Assembly (NCBI GenBank): GCA_001574975.1
Contig: KQ965794.1
Location: 215,230 to 279,229 of the forward strand
Direction of reading: 5' to 3'
DNA length: 64,000 nt
From: Gonapodya prolifera JEL478
Taxonomy: Eukaryota; Monoblepharomycota; Monoblepharidomycetes; Monoblepharidales; Gonapodyaceae
Below, in pieces: positions 11,338 through 25,768 of this stretch (positions are counted from its first letter, which is position 1; every line of letters begins with the position of its first letter). The position numbers and the translations under genes are program-made. The notes beneath the pieces were generated by a model, which saw nothing but the letters and a program-made list of their open reading frames with translations, ran no database searches and had not been told where the DNA came from.

Positions 11338-13811
11338 ATGGATGACGACGTAGAAGCGCTCCTGGAAGCCCCGTTTAGAAAGGTACGCTCACTGTTCTCA
11401 GTTGTTGTCCTGATTCTTCCTCCATGTCTCAAGCACATCACTGGCGTCTCCATTACTTTCAGATTCCCCCTATGGAACCACGGGATGAAAGAGAGGCAAG
11501 CTCGAAAGGAAAGCGGAGCTCGTAAGATATTTCAGTCAATTATGCTCTCGTCACTCGTTCATTTGCTCTTTCGTTCGCCATGGTACTGGTTGTCCTCTAA
11601 TAGACGTGATACTGACGGGACCAGGGATGAGAATAAACGACCGCGTCACTCGCGTGATGATGACGGCCGGCGTCACAGATCCCGTTCTGACGATGGCGAA
11701 CGAGAGCGCTCGCCTCGTCCAGACCGCGAGAAGGACACCAGAGACAAGTCCTCCCGCGAGAACGGCGAGCATTCGTCTTCATCTCGTAAGGACCGTGAGA
11801 AAACTGAGAAGTCTGACCGTGGTGATAAGAATGAAAGAGCGGAACGAGGGGAAAGGAGCGAACGGAGAAGTGAAAAGGGTGAACGCAGCGAGAGGAGCGA
11901 GCGCGAACGTGACCGTGACCGAGATCGGCGCAGGGACGACGAACGGCGAGACCGTGACTCCCGACGGGATCGTGACCGGGATGATGACCGTCGGCGAGAC
12001 AGGGACAAATCACGCGAGAGGTAGTGACTTACATGAATTTTCGTGTTCAAACACTATCTGACTGGTTTCGTATACCCGATGCACCAGGAGACGCAGCAAG
12101 TCTGGCGATCGCGACCGGGACCGACGGGACAGGTCTCGAGACCGTCACCGTAGCAGAAGCTCGAACAGGGACCGGCGCGATCGCGAAAGGTGATTAAATG
12201 GTGATGCGATATGAAGACTTTGACATCGAAGATGATTAATTTCAAATTTAGCAGCTCGAGGACGAAGTCTCCTTCACCAATGCTGAGTGATATTGATCGC
12301 GACAAGCGGACAGTTTTCTGCATGCAACTGGCTGCTAGGTTACGAACGAGAGAGCTAGCCGACTTTTTTTCGCCAGTGGGCAAAGTGCGCGATGTGAAAA
12401 TCATCACGGACCGTAATTCACGGCGCTCTAAAGGGTGTGTATCTTTCATCACCTAACGGAGGGTGTAATCTGTTTTTCAACGTCCTCAATATTAATGTGA
12501 AATTATTCCAGCGTTGGGTATGTAGAGTTTTACGACGAGGGATCCGCTCAGAGAGCGGTAACTATGTCGGGGCAAAAACTCCTAGGAATTCCTATCATTG
12601 TTCAGCCATCTGAGGCTGAAAAGAATCTAGCCGCTGAAATGGCAGCAAAAGCGTGAGTTTCGTTGGGATTTGTGTCTTTGAGCCAAGGTGTCACATTCCT
12701 TTCAACAATCCCAGAGCAATGGAGAAGTCTGATATCAACTATCAGCGACTTTATGTCGGAAACATCAACTTTAATCTGTCAAGTGACGATGTTAAGCACG
12801 TTTTTGAAGCGATTGGTCCAGTCGATTCAGTTAGCTTGCAGTTCGACAGTGACGTTGGAAAATCAAAGGGTTACGCTTTTGTTCAGTGGGTGCCATTTTG
12901 CTGAGAGTTTTGTTCCAGTAATCACGTCACCTCTTTTCTCAGCTTCCGCAGGCCTGAGGATGCTAAGAGAGCGCTTGAGCAAATGAACGGATTTGAACTT
13001 GCTGGCAGACAAGTGAGGGTCTTCATGTAGTGCTGGAGTTGCTTACGCACCACTCATTTCCCGCTCACGACAGCTGAAAGTTGGCCTGTCGGACAAGGCT
13101 CTCGGTGTTACAGGTATCGTTGGGGGAGGGTTGGATGGTTCAAACTTGAAAATGGACGACGGAGGCAAGTTCACGTTCAGCTTCTGCTAACATATAAAGG
13201 AACTAATACGGACTTTTTTTTCCCTCTGTGACATTAGAGACGCTTGGCTTTAACCTCAATTCTCAGACTAGGGTCGCGCTGATGGCGAAGTTAGCAAGAG
13301 AGGCATTGCCTCTTCCACCGCCACCTGTTGCTGCACCTCCATTAATGTGAGTGCATCGACTTCTTGTCGATATTATTAAGTGTGATTGACTAAAAAAAAT
13401 CACTCCAGTGAACCTTCCTCGTGCATTTTGTTGACAAACATGTTCAATCCCGAAGAGTGGGTACTGCGATGTTAGGTTATGGATTCTTCTCATATCTTTC
13501 TCAATTGTTATAGGGAGACTGGTGAGACGTGGGAAAAGGAAATCGAAGAAGACGTTCGAGATGAATGCTCCAAGTTCGGAAGTATTGTTCACATATCGGT
13601 GGACAAGAATAGTATGGTGAGACTCTCCGCGAGTATTTCAATGGTTACTCGAATGACTCTTTTGGAACAGGGGCACGTTTACCTGAAATTCCAGTCAGTG
13701 GTAAATGCGCAAGCTGCTATTGCGAGTTTGAATGGGCGGTGGTTCTCTTCGAAACAAATAAGCGCCACGTTTATCAATCCCGCTGTTTACAATCAAAAGT
13801 TTGGATTGTAA
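11338..13811 (+). CDS. RBM39: RBM39/CAPER-alpha-type splicing factor
   Basis: SR-like nuclear splicing factor related to U2AF65, the RBM39 / Rsd1 family. Thirteen exons sum to 1680 nt (559 residues): 11338-11382, 11463-11521, 11604-12020, 12088-12189, 12252-12434, 12512-12652, 12715-12885, 12943-13012, 13074-13164, 13238-13346, 13409-13456, 13514-13616 and 13671-13811. Order: short acidic start (MDDDVEALLEAPF), long Arg/Asp/Ser/Glu-rich domain, RRM1 (RTVFCMQLAARL ... GVGYVEFYDE), RRM2 (RLYVGNINFNLS ... GYAFVHF; FELAGRQLKVG), linker with SQTRVALMAKLA, and a C-terminal UHM-type RRM3 (CILLTNMFNPEEETG ... GHVYLKF; NGRWFSSKQISA). The intron after 13164 begins with GC, and the neighbouring GT would put a stop in frame. 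The exon sum and domain order make this one of the firmest models here. Confidence 0.95.
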
Positions 13812-13892
13812 AGTCTTTACAGAAATTTCTCCTCGAATTCATCCTCCGAACTGCTATTAACCCTTCAGATGTGCAAACATGAGCGCTGGTAA

Positions 13893-15747
13893 TCAGCAAG
13901 GTTGCAGTGTATTTTCTTCCTGTAACACCGCCTTTAGGGCCTTGACAAATCTCCAAACATCATAAAAACTATTATACAGTGGGGCAGGTGCAACGCGGAT
14001 CACATCTGGCTCCCTTTTATCGCAGACAACTCCCTTGCGGAGAAGACCCTCAAAGATAGGCCCCACCTTTGTTTTCAACAGCAGAGAGAGCTGTGCTCCT
14101 CGTTCGTTCGGATCACGTGGCGTGATGACAACAAAATTTGCGTCCCCGACCTCTTGATCTAGCAGGGCAATCAAATAACCGGTCAGAAGCACAGATTTTG
14201 CGCGAAGTTGCTCCATCGATGTCTTCGCGAAGACATTGAGCGACCCCAAAAGTGCAGTCGTCGCAAACACATTTGGGTTCGATTGTTGATACCCTCCTGC
14301 CCCCGGAAGAGGAATAAATTTGGTATCCATCTCGAAGCGGGTAGCTTTGTCATGACCCCACCAACCAGCGAAGCTAAGCAAACGTGGTTAAGTACACCTT
14401 TGAAGATTTGGAAAGAATATCCGTGATGCATACCGCGACCTATCGAAATCGGCTTCGTGTCTTTCATGAACAAAAGCACCACCTGTATGGGAGGCTTCAA
14501 TCAGAAACAAGCCTGATTGGAGAACAGTAAAGTACTTTCCTATGCCCCCAGGTCCGGCATTTAGATACTTGTACGTGCACTTTTTCGGAAGGCAATTGTA
14601 AGTTAACGATGGAGTGCAAAAATGCGAAAGAACAGAAAAACAAACCCAGCATGCAAAGTCCACCCCCCAATTGTGCAGACTCAAAACTGCATTGCCCACG
14701 GCATGAGCTAGGTCAAACCCCACAAAGCAACCCTAATGTTCCATGTAGGTAAAAATAGGAAATAAATTGGAGTCTTACATAATCACCTTGGCATGGGCTG
14801 CGGCGGTGATAGCCTCCATGTTGAACAGTTGTCCCGTATAATAATGGACGCCAGGCCACAATACCAATGCGATTTCATCTCCCTGTTCTTCAATAGTACG
14901 TAAGATATCTTCTGTGGAAATAGTATGAGATCCAGGCTGTGGTTTTACGAGGACCATTGCATCAGTTGGATCGAGTCCATGGAACTTGATCTGTGATTCG
15001 ACTGCAAACTGTCAGGTACATGGCAACAGATTCGTCACACACATGGCTCGGAATTGGGAGCAGACTGTCTCACGTGGTCGGATGGAAACGCTTTCTCCTC
15101 AAGCAGTATTTTGTATCTTGTAGCCGAAGGTTTGTAGAAAGCCACCTGGAAAGCACTTCCTGATAATATGTCATATTGGTGATGAGAACTTTCTTCGCAC
15201 CATCATGAGGTGTAGGTTCGACGTCAACGATCCCATAATTGCAATTTCACTGGCTTTTGCGGCACCAACTATGGCGCAGCTTTTGGCAACCACTTCTTCG
15301 TCAACTGTCACCCAAGGGCGTCCATAAGGGTGATCGAAATGTCCGTGTACGCCTCTTCGGGGGCACGTGAGCTTGGGTGTTGTGATCTTGCGACGATGAA
15401 TGTCCCGCACCTTCGACTCCACGAATCCAATTCCTGTGATATCAAAGTTTTTGTTCCTTTCGGTAGTAACCCTAGGGAGTTTCCACACAAATATATGCTC
15501 TCCTGCTCCCCTTCTGGCGAAACAAAGATGGGTAACTATCGATTTGGCACAAAAAGCAACGTCCAAACAACGTACCATCCGATTTCGCATTCGCTACATC
15601 CTTAATGAGAGGAATATCGAACTCTTTCCTAAGTGTCACGATTGGATCTGCCTCATCCAAAAGCTTCGCAAGTTTAACATCGTGTAGAGTGATATTCTCC
15701 TTCCTTGCCATGGCCGTTATGACATCAATCGGTGATGCTCGAGACAT
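13893..15747 (-). CDS. BNA5: Kynureninase
   Basis: PLP-dependent cytosolic hydrolase that converts kynurenine or 3-hydroxykynurenine to anthranilate or 3-hydroxyanthranilate plus alanine, in de novo NAD synthesis from tryptophan. It starts at the ATG at 15747 ([10 protein letters not shown]). Visible blocks: [14 protein letters not shown] near 15480, the nucleotide-hydroxyl region [19 protein letters not shown] near 14830, [20 protein letters not shown], the PLP-lysine motif as [26 protein letters not shown], and [10 protein letters not shown]. The C-terminal domain ends [20 protein letters not shown] before the stop at 13893. Order and size fit a full-length enzyme. It is fragmented by several introns. 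The Ppz gene upstream is on the same strand, with only 145 bp between stop and start. Confidence 0.92.
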
Positions 15748-15892
15748 AATTTGTATGGTAGGACAATGCCGATCGACAATAGGGAAACAAAACACCCAAA
15801 TCGGAGCCCGACAAATGTTGTTCTGACCAACGAATGGAAGTCACCAAATCCTCATAGCCTGATGTTTAATCTTATTCAACCAAACAATGTAA

Positions 15893-17773
15893 TCACTCAG
15901 AAAGTATCTGCGGCGGAGAGACTCGTCGCCTCCGCATGTTGTGTTTTTTGGTCACGGTCACAGGTGTCAAAATTTCGAAGGAGCATAACAGCTCCTCTGG
16001 ATAGGGAAGAAATAATTAGACATGATAAACAGATCTCAAGTCGAAATAAACTTGGGCTCCTGGCCAAGGGAGATCATCCGCTCAGGAGATGTTGGGCCTA
16101 GGAACAACTCACCATTTACGGACATGACTGCCCCATTGTTGTCGAACTCGCCACAGTAGTTCGGTGCGCTAAAGACGGTCACGAGTATCCTGTTTCCGAA
16201 GAACTCGTAGCCGTCTTCTACGATCATGTGTGCTCGGCACACCAGGTCGAAGTCGTTTTTTTGGAGGAATTCCTGGACAACCTGTTTACCAAAGCAGTAC
16301 GATACCCCTCGTTCACTGTCCTCCCTGGACGCGAGACGATCGTATTGGTAGATTATCATGGTATCGACGCCTTTCCATCTCACCATTCAACAGCAGTCTC
16401 GCTGGGGTCCGACCACAACAAGTCTGTACTTCGAGAATCAGTGCATCAAGTTAAAGTCAACAACACGTCGACAAGCGCACCATTCAGAATTCCGACGTCG
16501 GGTACGTCCGTGGGTCTCCCAAGATTACGAATGTCGTCCATGCTGAGATAGAACGGCGTTGATTGACAGATGTCCCCAAACTACAGTCTCTGAGGCGATA
16601 TGCTCACGTATTAAGGTTAGGTGACAATCCTCCGTGTACGCAAAAGATCTTGCCCGCAACGATTGCAGCAACGGGCAAGCAGTTGAATACGTCCGTGAAC
16701 GCCTTCCACACCTTCACATTACATCGTCGCTTGCATTCGTCGTAAAAGCCGTAGACTTTCGACTTTCTGAATATTTGTGGGAGAAGCTATTGCCGAAGTT
16801 CGACTCACCTCTATTGACAGAAGCACTTTCGTGGTTCCCTCGGAGGATAAAAAAGTTCTCTGGGTACTTTCAAAGCAATCAGAAAAAAAATTAAGTAAAA
16901 TTCAGGTCCAGGACAACATACTTTGACTTTATAACAAAACAAGAGAAGAATTGTCTCTAGGCTCTGTTTTCCTCGGTCCACGTAATCGCCCAAAAAGAGG
17001 TAGTTGGTAGTGGGAGGGTATCCCATGAGGTCGAATATGCGGAGGAGATCTTCAAACTGGCCGTGAATATCTCCGCATATCGTTAGTGATGGATGTGGGT
17101 TGAGCTCCAACAGAATGGGCTGGTCCAAGAAAACTTCGCGTGCTCTCTGACAGACGAACATGATCTCTTGGTTTTTCACTGGAAGAGCCTTTCCAGGTTT
17201 CGCCCCACGCTGGCCGAGTAGGCGTTGTATAATATCGTCGATTGAAATTTCCGCAGCTCTGCTGGGATTAATGTAGGAGCTCAAGGGGGAGGCGGTAGAG
17301 GAGGCATCAGCGGAGAATGCAGAGTTTGGGATGGAGAGTTGCTGTGCTACTGGGAGGGGAATGGTACCACCTCCCGCTCCTGACGAGATGAGAATGGGAG
17401 ATGTTCTGAGAGGAGAAGTAGGAGACTGAGGAGAGGGACTGAGAGGAGACGGAGGTAGCGCGTTGCTTTCCTGAGGCGGAGGACTAGGGTTTTGGTCCGT
17501 TTCAGGTGGTGATTGAGGTGGTTGAGGTTGAGCCAGGGAGGCGTCCGGAGTGGCGCCAGGAGGCTGCCCGAGCGAGGAGGGCGTGAGTCCGTCGGCAGCT
17601 GCAGGTGCACTACCGTTTGTTTGATGTGCTGGGGAAGGCGAAAGGGGTGGGGAGCTGGCGCGTTTTGGAACGTCACCCGGGGGACCAGGAGATGCAGGGT
17701 TGCCATCAGCCAGACGGGAGGGTGGAGAAAGGTCCTCCGATCCACCTCCACGCTTGGAAGTTTTATTGCCCAT
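15893..17773 (-). CDS. PPZ1: Ppz-type serine/threonine phosphatase (PP1 family)
   Basis: Fungal-type PP1-like phosphatase of the Ppz group, which controls cation homeostasis and cell integrity in yeasts. The start ATG at 17773 gives MGNKTSK, a classic N-myristoylation signal. About 200 residues of Ser/Pro-rich disordered sequence follow, then the catalytic domain: [70 protein letters not shown], the conserved histidine block [29 protein letters not shown], and after the last intron [10 protein letters not shown]. It then ends in a basic tail with KKHNMRRRR (stop at 15893). Metal-ligand and catalytic blocks are all present; Ser replaces the more usual Cys after RGNHE. The long N-terminal extension separates it from housekeeping PP1/Glc7. 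Confidence 0.92.
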
Positions 17774-17941
17774 GGCGTGGGGGAAGAGGCAACTTTGAGG
17801 TATGAATGAGAAAGTGGAAGGGGTCGTCTGCAAGCGGCATGACAATCCAGAAATTTAAGCGTCACAGTTGGCGCCTGATACCAATGATCCCACAAGCACA
17901 AGCTAGGCAGCGCACTTTATCATATGTAGTATCTACACTAC

Positions 17942-21507
<3,566 letters not shown>

Positions 21508-22449
21508 GAACGACCTCGGATCCTCACCGTACCCGTGGATCCTGGTACGATACGTTGCGACGGGGCCGGTTGCACACACAATTGTGCCGGCCGTTACATT
21601 CCCGGTGGAAAACCAACTAGTCGAAGTCTATCACCCGCGAATCGGCACGAACTCAATTCCGTAGTACGAAATTTTACAGCTCCATTGGTTTAGATTACAT
21701 ATCGCACAACCAAAAACTTCTCCTAGAATGGTTAGAGAAAAATCGTTTGCTCCCTGCTTCAATAGGTCTCTGCTGTTGTAGGAGTAAAATTGATTTTTGT
21801 ATGGTTGGTGCAGGGTGCACGCTCTGAAGTGACATAAAGTTGGTTCGCCTTCGTCCTTTGCCCAATCACATCGTCTCCTTCCCCACTCTTCATGCTTCGC
21901 GGTGAGTCAATCCGCTTCGCTTTGCTCATCACCCCCTTGTTCCGGGATCTGTGGTTATTTCCCGCTTGCGGGCTGTCGCAGTCTCATGGAATTCAACGGA
22001 ACCCCATCGCCTGCGCGCATCGGTTTTCGGTCGAGATTACCCAGTCAACGTCTATGAGTATTCTGACTTTGTTCCTAATCATATCCCCGCCCCTCGCTGT
22101 CGCCCTTTTCAACTCGAATCAATCCGCAAACAAACCAACTTCTCCACCCGCCCACAACGAATCACACCTTTCTTTCATCACAACGAATTGATCGTTCCAC
22201 CTGACCATCGTGGTGTTGGTCCTCTTTCCTGCCCTCCCCTATGTGGTTTCCGTCGATGTGTACCCACGTGGTTTCCGCTAATTTTTGGCGCACATCAACT
22301 GCTCCTTTCGGGATGATAAATTCTGCTCTACATCTTTCATCACTCTGTCTTCAATTATTATCTTCTGGTGCGACTGAAAACAAAACGATCGACCTGTTCC
22401 ATTGAACTTCTTGTGGTATTTCGTTCGTTCCTTTGTTTTAACACTCGTT
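21508..22449. other. Divergent intergenic region, GEM1 / importin alpha
   Basis: About 940 bp between divergent start codons. It is T- and C-rich near the importin side, consistent with a pyrimidine-rich fungal promoter and leader. Open frames here (for example 21951-22316 on plus) have no recognisable similarity or domain. Confidence 0.5.
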
Positions 22450-24662
22450 ATGTCGTTGGATTTCTTTTCCAATGAAGCAGACACGATGGACTCCCCACGT
22501 TCCTCGCTGACGCACCGCCAGGCCCAGTACAAGAACCGCGGCGACCTTCAGGCAGACCAATTACGCCGCCGCCGTGAGGAGGCTGCTGTTGAGATTCGGA
22601 AGCAAAAGAGGGAGGAGAGCATTGCGAAGAGACGGAACTTGAGTCAGCTGGCGGGATCTGCAACGGACGAGTCTGAAGATGACGGAGGAATGGCGGATGC
22701 GATGCAGGTGAGTAAAGTGCAGGAAGAGAAACTGTCGACTTTTCCCGTTGAGGAATGGCGACTATTATTGCCGAGAAATTACGGCTCCTGGAGTCGATGA
22801 GGTCCAGGATTCACGAGAATAACCTTCCGGACGACGAAGGGGTCAGCTGATGAGGACGAAATTTTCTTCGATTATCTGGATTTTGGAGAGATTTTACGAT
22901 CGCTCTTCTGACTAAGTTCATTGCTTTAGTCATCGAACCAAATCCCCCTTCTTGTTGCTGCCGTAAACTCGGGCTCTGTGGACGATCAGCTCGCTGCGAC
23001 AGCGAAATTCCGCAAGCTTCTGTCAAAAGAACGCAACCCACCGATCGAGGAAGTGATTGCATCCGGAGTTATCCCGAGGTTCGTGGAGTTTTTGAGAAGC
23101 CCGAATTCGCTTCTGCAGGTGAGTTGAGGTGTCAGGCGAAAGAGTCAGGAGGGAATTCGTCGTTCCCGTTAACCTTCTCATCTTCGCCCATGAAACCAAC
23201 AGTTCGAGGCTGCCTGGGCCCTTACAAATATCGCTTCAGGATCCTCTCAGCAAACAATGGTGGTGATGGAGGCAGGGGCTGTTCCCATTTTCATCGAGCT
23301 TCTCCGCTCTCCCGTTCCCGATGTGCGAGAGCAGGCTGTGTGGGCGCTGGGGAACATCGCCGGTGACAGCGCACGATGCAGGGACGCAGTTCTTCAACAG
23401 AATGCACTGAGACCTCTCCTTGACATTCTCAACGAGAGTCAAAGCAAGCTCACAATGCTCAGGAACGCAACTTGGACTCTGAGCAACCTTTGCAGGGGCA
23501 AGAACCCGCCGCCGGACTGGCAGTTGGCGAGTGTATGGGTTGTTTAGTGTATGAAATGCGCGCTCATATCCATATGTTCTAGATCTCCCCGGCGCTTCTT
23601 GTGTTGGCGAAACTCATCTATGCCAATGACGAAGAGATCCTCACCGATTCTTGCTGGGCCATCTCATACCTTTCTGATGGTTCCAATGAGAAGATTCAGG
23701 CTGTGATTGAGTCCGGAGTTTCTCGTCGACTCGTGGAGCTACTGTCCCACAACTCTTACACAGTACAGACTCCTGCGCTCAGATCCGTTGGTAACATCGT
23801 GACGGGCGACGACATCCAAACCCAGGTCATGCTCAACTGTGGTTGCTTGCAAGCGCTCTCGGCTTTACTTCAGAGTCCCAAAGACGGAATCAGGAAGGAA
23901 GCGTGCTGGACTATTTCGAACATCACTGCTGGCAACCCAGTTCAGATCCAGGTACGGAGTAACACCATAACGCAAAGCTTCACAGTGTTCACCGAATCGC
24001 GAACCTTTGATAGGCCGTCATTGATGCAAACTTGATCCCACCACTTCTTGACATTCTCCAACATGGCGACTTTAAGTCCAAAAAGGAGGCTTGCTGGGCA
24101 ATTTCGAACGCAACATCGGGGGGTCTCGCCCGTCCGGATCAAATTCGGTACATTGTGCAGCAAGGGGCGATCAAACCTCTTTGCGACCTCCTTGTTTCCG
24201 GAGATAACAAAATTATTCAAGTTGCCTTGGACGGATTGGAAAATGTTCTGAAAGTTGGAGAGCTCGACAAGCCCCAGACGCAGAACGTGAACCAAATGGC
24301 GCTGTTCATCGAAGAATGTGGTGGTATGGATAAGATTCACAGCCTGCAGGTGCACGAAAACCTGGATATTTACAAGAAAGCTTACACGATCATCGACAAG
24401 GTTTGTCCCACCATTTTCTATGTTCCGTTAGTCCCATTTCTTACTAAGCTGTTACCACGTTTGCGTTGGATTTCCATTTCATAGTACTTCAGCGACGATG
24501 AAACGGAAACTGGTATCGAGGCCGAAGTGGATCAAACAACTGGCACCTTCGCGTTCTCAGCTGACGGCCAAGCCGCTCCTCAGGTAATGTGATCTTTGTT
24601 GCCACGACCTTACCTCGTCCTCATTCTGTCATTCGCAGGGCGGCTGGACCTTCAACCAGTAA
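22450..24662 (+). CDS. SRP1: Importin subunit alpha (karyopherin alpha)
   Basis: Nuclear import adaptor that binds classical NLS cargo and importin beta. The first ATG is at 22450 ([11 protein letters not shown]) and a second in-frame ATG at 22486; either could be used. The importin-beta-binding domain is the Arg-rich [21 protein letters not shown] followed by KRRNLSQLA. Armadillo repeats follow across several exons, with typical WAL/WTLSN blocks: [78 protein letters not shown]. The C terminus ends with FNQ before the stop at 24660-24662, close to the family's usual GGFNF-like ending. Near-full family length and intact. Confidence 0.95.
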
Positions 24663-25195
24663 GATTGCAACCAGGAGGATCTCTCTTGAGGGGCTTTGTT
24701 GGCGCGAAAACCCACCCTTCCCAGCTTTTCTACAATGTGGACACTACACCGGTCTTCAGCTCTTCTTGACTCACATTCTCTCGTCACCACGAGAGTCCCC
24801 CTTTCTTCATCTCCTACCCCGTAGACGCGTAATGAATGCGGAATTCCAATCAGTTGCATTTCACCCATCCCCCACCCATCCCTGCCCTTCTCCCACAAAA
24901 CCCGTTCTCATGTTGCGCTGCCAAATGTATTGGAGTGTCAAGGCGTTCCTATACTGTAGTGACGCATTGAGATTCAATATACTCTGATGAAATTTGAAAA
25001 CACGCACCCTTTTGAAAAACATAGTGTAATGGAACGTGAGAAAGTTCAAACGTTTGGACCCTTGACGTCCCCTAGTACGCACGGCACTAAGTCGAGGGGA
25101 GAATCGACTCTTTCATTTTGCCGAACTGTAAATGCGACACCAAAATATGATGTCGGCGGCGTTCTTGCAACATTATTTAGCCGCAAAAATGAAGT
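24663..25195. other. Spacer between importin alpha and tRNA-Leu
   Basis: Importin 3' UTR and spacer; no gene seen. Open frames here lack coding-like composition. Confidence 0.4.
25185..25189 (-). terminator. Pol III T5 terminator of tRNA-Leu
   Basis: Reading the minus strand, five consecutive T occur six bases beyond the tRNA 3' end, the usual RNA polymerase III stop. Confidence 0.7.
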
Positions 25196-25276
25196 GCGAG
25201 AGGTGGGGTTCGAACCCACGCGCCTTTCGGCATTGGGACTTAAATCCAACGTTTTAGACCACTCAACCACTCTCGC
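25196..25276 (-). tRNA. tRNA-Leu (anticodon UAA)
   Basis: Minus-strand class II tRNA of 81 nt without encoded CCA. The acceptor stem GCGAGAG/CTCTCGC pairs over 7 bp. Box A-like GTGGTTGAGTGG and box B GGTTCGAACCC are present. The anticodon loop contains TTTAAG, giving UAA. A long variable arm (GCC-GAAA-GGC) is diagnostic of Leu/Ser, and the T arm is GTGGG/CCCAC. Anticodon stem position 31-39 is an A/C mismatch, with the other four pairs intact. There is no intron. Confidence 0.93.
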
Positions 25277-25768
25277 GTACCATTTTCAGAAGTGTTTCAT
25301 GTTGCATATATAATGGTTAGAAAATAAAATTTTACCTAATCTTATGACAACATCCCTGCTTCTTTCACTCCAATCACGCTTGTATCACCTCAAAGAAAAT
25401 AAATGTGGATGTCCCCCCAATCACGTAGTTGCGCTTGCCACGACTATGTACAGTTCCCCGCCCTTGCCATGACACGTTGCAGTATCATTTGCATCCTTCC
25501 GTGAGCTTTTCGCTCTCCGGTAGTATTTCGTTTGGTGGAAAGTGTTGTGTGTGTTTAGCGTAAATACGGGGCATGCGTATGGTGAGCCATTGGAACACTT
25601 CACATTTGATTCGACGCCAGGAAAGACGATGAACAGCAAAAACGCATGAAATCAGACGCAACACACTAATTGGACGAGGAATCGTGTCACAAAAGTCCCA
25701 ATCACGGAGTGAATCGTATTTCAACTGAAAATCATCGAACCACTCTCATTGGAACACCGACCATCCTG
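25277..25768. other. Spacer between tRNA-Leu and DONSON-like gene
   Basis: Upstream region of the DONSON-like gene. Two overlapping minus-strand open frames (25421-25724) show no ATG-initiated, family-like protein. Nothing else is supported. Confidence 0.4.

Noticed and set aside
11176-12024. Long plus-strand frame suggesting an N-terminal extension of RBM39
   Set aside because: It overlaps the SNAPC1-like exons, starts well before the conserved MDDDVEALLEAPF start, and reads through the introns at 11383 and 11522. The spliced model from 11338 gives the family sequence.
13169-13237. A GT donor instead of GC for the RBM39 intron
   Set aside because: It shifts the frame and creates a stop within a few codons of the junction.
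21951-22316. Plus-strand frame of 121 codons upstream of importin alpha
   Set aside because: Low-complexity, promoter-region sequence with no family resemblance; the importin start is clearly at 22450.
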